Part shown: positions 39,653 to 41,443 of the stretch, piece by piece
How the letters are laid out: each line of letters starts with the position of its first letter
Position numbering within the stretch: the stretch's first letter is position 1
Assembly (NCBI GenBank): GCA_964534515.1
Contig: CAZHPW010000006.1
Coordinates: 1-41,443, forward strand
Direction: 5' to 3'
Length of the DNA stretch: 41,443 nt
From: UBA6115 sp964534515
GTDB lineage: Bacteria > Bacillota > Clostridia > Christensenellales > Aristaeellaceae
The notes under the pieces: model-generated
What the model was told of the DNA's origin: nothing
The model's database searches: none
Seen by the model: only the letters and a program-made list of their open reading frames with translations
Translations under genes and position numbers: made by a program

Positions 39653-41054
39653 ATTCCATGACCGCCTGTCCATCCGTGATGGTGCGATCCTCCCTGTCCG
39701 CGATGTCCAGGTAATTGATGTCCTCCGCCACCGCGACCAGACTGTTGGTCTTCTCCAGCACGGTCACCTTTTGCTTGGTGACGATGTATTGGGTGTTGGA
39801 GAGCATGCCGCCCCACTGCTGCTGGATGGCGTAGACAAAGCTGCTGCCATCGCTGTCCGTGCGCACGGCGCTGGCCGGCACCAGGGTGGTGGTCTTGGCG
39901 GATTTGTACACCAGGGTCACATTGGGCGGTGTATTCATCAGTTTGCTGATGCCGCCCAATTGGGAAATCAGGTCATCGGTTAATTGGATGTAGGCAAACT
40001 TCCGGTTGTTGCCTTCCAGGCGCACCTCGCTCACAGCCATGCCGGATGTGTTGTCCGCTTCCACCTTGGTGCCTTTTTCAATGGTCTTCTGAATGTCGGT
40101 GATGTCGGCTTTCAGGAAGGGCAAATCGCCTTCTTTGCTGATGGTGTACAGCGCTTTCGCGCCGTCATAGGTGTCGCCGCGCTTGAGGGAGAAATTGATG
40201 AGGTAGCCGCTGTGCGGCGCGCGGAACTCGGTCAGCCCGCTGGCCTGGCGGTTCAGGTTGACCAGCAGGTCGCCCTGGGCCTTGACGGCGCGTTTCAAAC
40301 CATCCAATTTCTTAATGTACTCAAAGGTATTGTCGCCCACACGGCGGACGGGTCCACCGCCGATGTAGACCAGCTTCAGTTCCCGGAAGGCCAGTTCGGC
40401 ACGCTCCCAGAGTTCAAAGGTCTCCTGCATGATGGCAGTCATGCTGCTGGGAATGTTCTGCGCCAGGGGAATCGGGGTAGGGGTCGCCTGGTTTTGCCGG
40501 GGCACAGGGGTGGGGGTGGGCAGGGTGGTGCGGCCCCAGGACGCCATTTCCTCAGGCAAGTCATACCCGGCCTCCAGCGCCAGGGCTTCCGCCTCCACGC
40601 GTTTTTCGTAATACTTGTTCAGCGCCTCAAAATAGGCCTCATAGACCTGGTTGTGGGGCGAATCCTGGGAGAGGCGGACGTGGCTGGCAATGTGCTCACC
40701 CATTTCGCGGATGGCTTTTTCGTAGTCCACCAGAATCTTTTCCCGTTCCTCCTGGAGGGAAGGAATGACAGCCTTGGCCAGGAGGTCACCCTCCTTGACG
40801 TAGTAGCCTTGCTTGGCGGGCACCTCAACGAACTGAAGGTTCAGCTTCTTGGCGTCGGCGGCAAACACTTCCTCGCCCTCAAGGAAGCTCAACTGCGGGG
40901 TGACCTGGATTTTTTCTTCCAGTTTGCCGCGGTTGGCTTTGATTTTCTGGACCTTGGGGGTGGTGATGGTCTGGACGGTGCGGGAGAAGAACATGCTGAT
41001 GAGCAGCACCGACACAAAGATGACCAGCCATTTGAGAGTTTTACGCTTTTTCAT
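39642..41054 (-). CDS. HlyD/MacA-like membrane fusion (adaptor) protein
   Basis: A 470-aa protein with one N-terminal anchor (LKWLVIFVSVLLISMFF) and the adaptor-type layout: a lipoyl half near VPAKQGYYVKEGDLLAKAVI, a long helical hairpin, and a second lipoyl half near FRAPHSGYLINFSLKRGD. The hairpin is split by a Pro/Thr-rich linker (TPTPVPRQ and TPTPIPLA). Beta-barrel and membrane-proximal parts follow, ending in ITDGQAVMEYVD. It starts 6 nt after the sugar-permease gene and overlaps the MacB-like gene by 11 nt. Together they look like a MacAB-type exporter. Confidence 0.82.
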   Translation of the reverse strand: MKKRKTLKWLVIFVSVLLISMFFSRTVQTITTPKVQKIKANRGKLEEKIQVTPQLSFLEGEEVFAADAKKLNLQFVEVPAKQGYYVKEGDLLAKAVIPSLQEEREKILVDYEKAIREMGEHIASHVRLSQDSPHNQVYEAYFEALNKYYEKRVEAEALALEAGYDLPEEMASWGRTTLPTPTPVPRQNQATPTPIPLAQNIPSSMTAIMQETFELWERAELAFRELKLVYIGGGPVRRVGDNTFEYIKKLDGLKRAVKAQGDLLVNLNRQASGLTEFRAPHSGYLINFSLKRGDTYDGAKALYTISKEGDLPFLKADITDIQKTIEKGTKVEADNTSGMAVSEVRLEGNNRKFAYIQLTDDLISQLGGISKLMNTPPNVTLVYKSAKTTTLVPASAVRTDSDGSSFVYAIQQQWGGMLSNTQYIVTKQKVTVLEKTNSLVAVAEDINYLDIADREDRTITDGQAVMEYVD

Positions 41055-41060
41055 GTTGCC

Positions 41061-41443
41061 TCACTTCATATCGCTCAGTTGGATGCCAAGGAGAATGTCT
41101 TCCTGGAAGTAGGAGTAAATCAAGAGCGCCGGCATGATGTACAGGGCTGCCGAGGCGAAGATGACCCCTTGCTCGGAGGAGGACAAGGAATTGAACATGA
41201 CCGACAGCGGCATCTTGTTTTGGCTGTTGGCCAGGTAAATCAAGGGCTGCTCCACCAGGTTCCAGGCGTCCGCGAAGGACAGGGCCACAGCGGCGCCCAG
41301 GATGGGCTTTGACAGCGGCAGCACCACATGGAAGAAACTGCGGATGGTGCCCGCGCCGTCCATCAGCCCGGCTTCAATCATATCTGCCGGAATGCCCACC
41401 ATGAACTGCCGCATCAGGAAAATATAAAACGGCGCGAACATCA
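41061..41443 (-). CDS. Carbohydrate ABC transporter permease (partial, 5' end off window)
   Basis: The C-terminal part of a MalG/UgpE-type sugar permease. The EAA loop EAGLMDGAGTIRSFFHVVLP, with its conserved Gly, contacts the ATPase. Further helices follow (GAAVALSFADAWNL and VIFASAALYIMPALLIYSYF), and it ends at QLSDMK. The frame runs open to the edge of the window, so the true start is outside. It lies 6 nt before the adaptor gene and on the same strand, so the sugar importer and the exporter genes may share a transcript. Confidence 0.88.
   Translation of the reverse strand, partial: MFAPFYIFLMRQFMVGIPADMIEAGLMDGAGTIRSFFHVVLPLSKPILGAAVALSFADAWNLVEQPLIYLANSQNKMPLSVMFNSLSSSEQGVIFASAALYIMPALLIYSYFQEDILLGIQLSDMK

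Noticed and set aside
39984..41312. Plus-strand open frame of 442 codons
   Set aside because: Antisense to the adaptor gene, with low-complexity composition and no recognisable domain.

Overview
The window looks like a chromosomal segment from a Gram-positive, probably clostridial (Firmicutes) bacterium of fairly high GC. The reasons are the gene content (PRPP-binding PurR, FloA flotillin, DegV, PepV, family-4 uracil-DNA glycosylase, a UraA-type permease), strong GGAGG ribosome sites, and several TTG/GTG starts. A run of 10 N inside mfd shows it is a draft or metagenomic scaffold. The content is housekeeping and metabolic. I see no phage, insertion sequence, CRISPR array, rRNA or tRNA.

Layout. 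1-7 kb: a HAD phosphatase, ribosomal protein L19 with a leader, a membrane-domain operon (NfeD, FloA, proline-rich anchored protein), uracil-DNA glycosylase with a small membrane protein, an exported PDZ protein, a sugar-type nucleotidyltransferase and a flavodoxin/ferredoxin fusion. 7-10 kb: DegV, a TtcA-like tRNA thiolase, an inositol monophosphatase family enzyme, then a compound palindromic element. 10-14 kb: an atypical PRPP synthetase with two unknown membrane-associated proteins, and an exported Ig-like protein, all on the minus strand and divergent from purR. 14-19 kb: purR-pth-mfd in one tight operon, convergent with corA. 19-23 kb: a uracil/xanthine permease and a cytoplasmic 5'-nucleotidase family protein, divergent. 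23-26 kb: a zinc-uptake operon (Fur/Zur regulator, binding protein, ATPase, permease). 26-29 kb: uvrA and a coupled zinc-ribbon protein. 29-35.6 kb: a seven-gene, mostly overlapping operon (membrane protein, RsuA-type pseudouridine synthase, RsmC-like methyltransferase, PatB/MalY lyase, PepV dipeptidase, DUF1667 protein, mannose-6-phosphate isomerase). 35.6-38.4 kb: a GH4 glycosidase divergent from an MFS transporter. 38.4-41.4 kb: a MacB-like permease, an HlyD/MacA-like adaptor and a partial carbohydrate ABC permease.

The best regulatory signals are two near-identical pairs of inverted PurBox-like sites with the same 18-nt spacing. One lies upstream of purR itself and the other upstream of the permease. 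This suggests a PRPP-responsive PurR circuit visible inside the window, next to an unusual PRPP synthetase. The permease also has a 5' leader holding a 24-codon ORF that runs through an intrinsic terminator, with a sequence that could form a competing antiterminator. This resembles the architecture of enterobacterial pyrBI attenuation rather than PyrR control. Other supported signals are a 13-bp palindrome over the start of the zinc operon, a near-match to the Gram-positive LexA box in the uvrA promoter, and a promoter embedded in the terminator upstream of the seven-gene operon.
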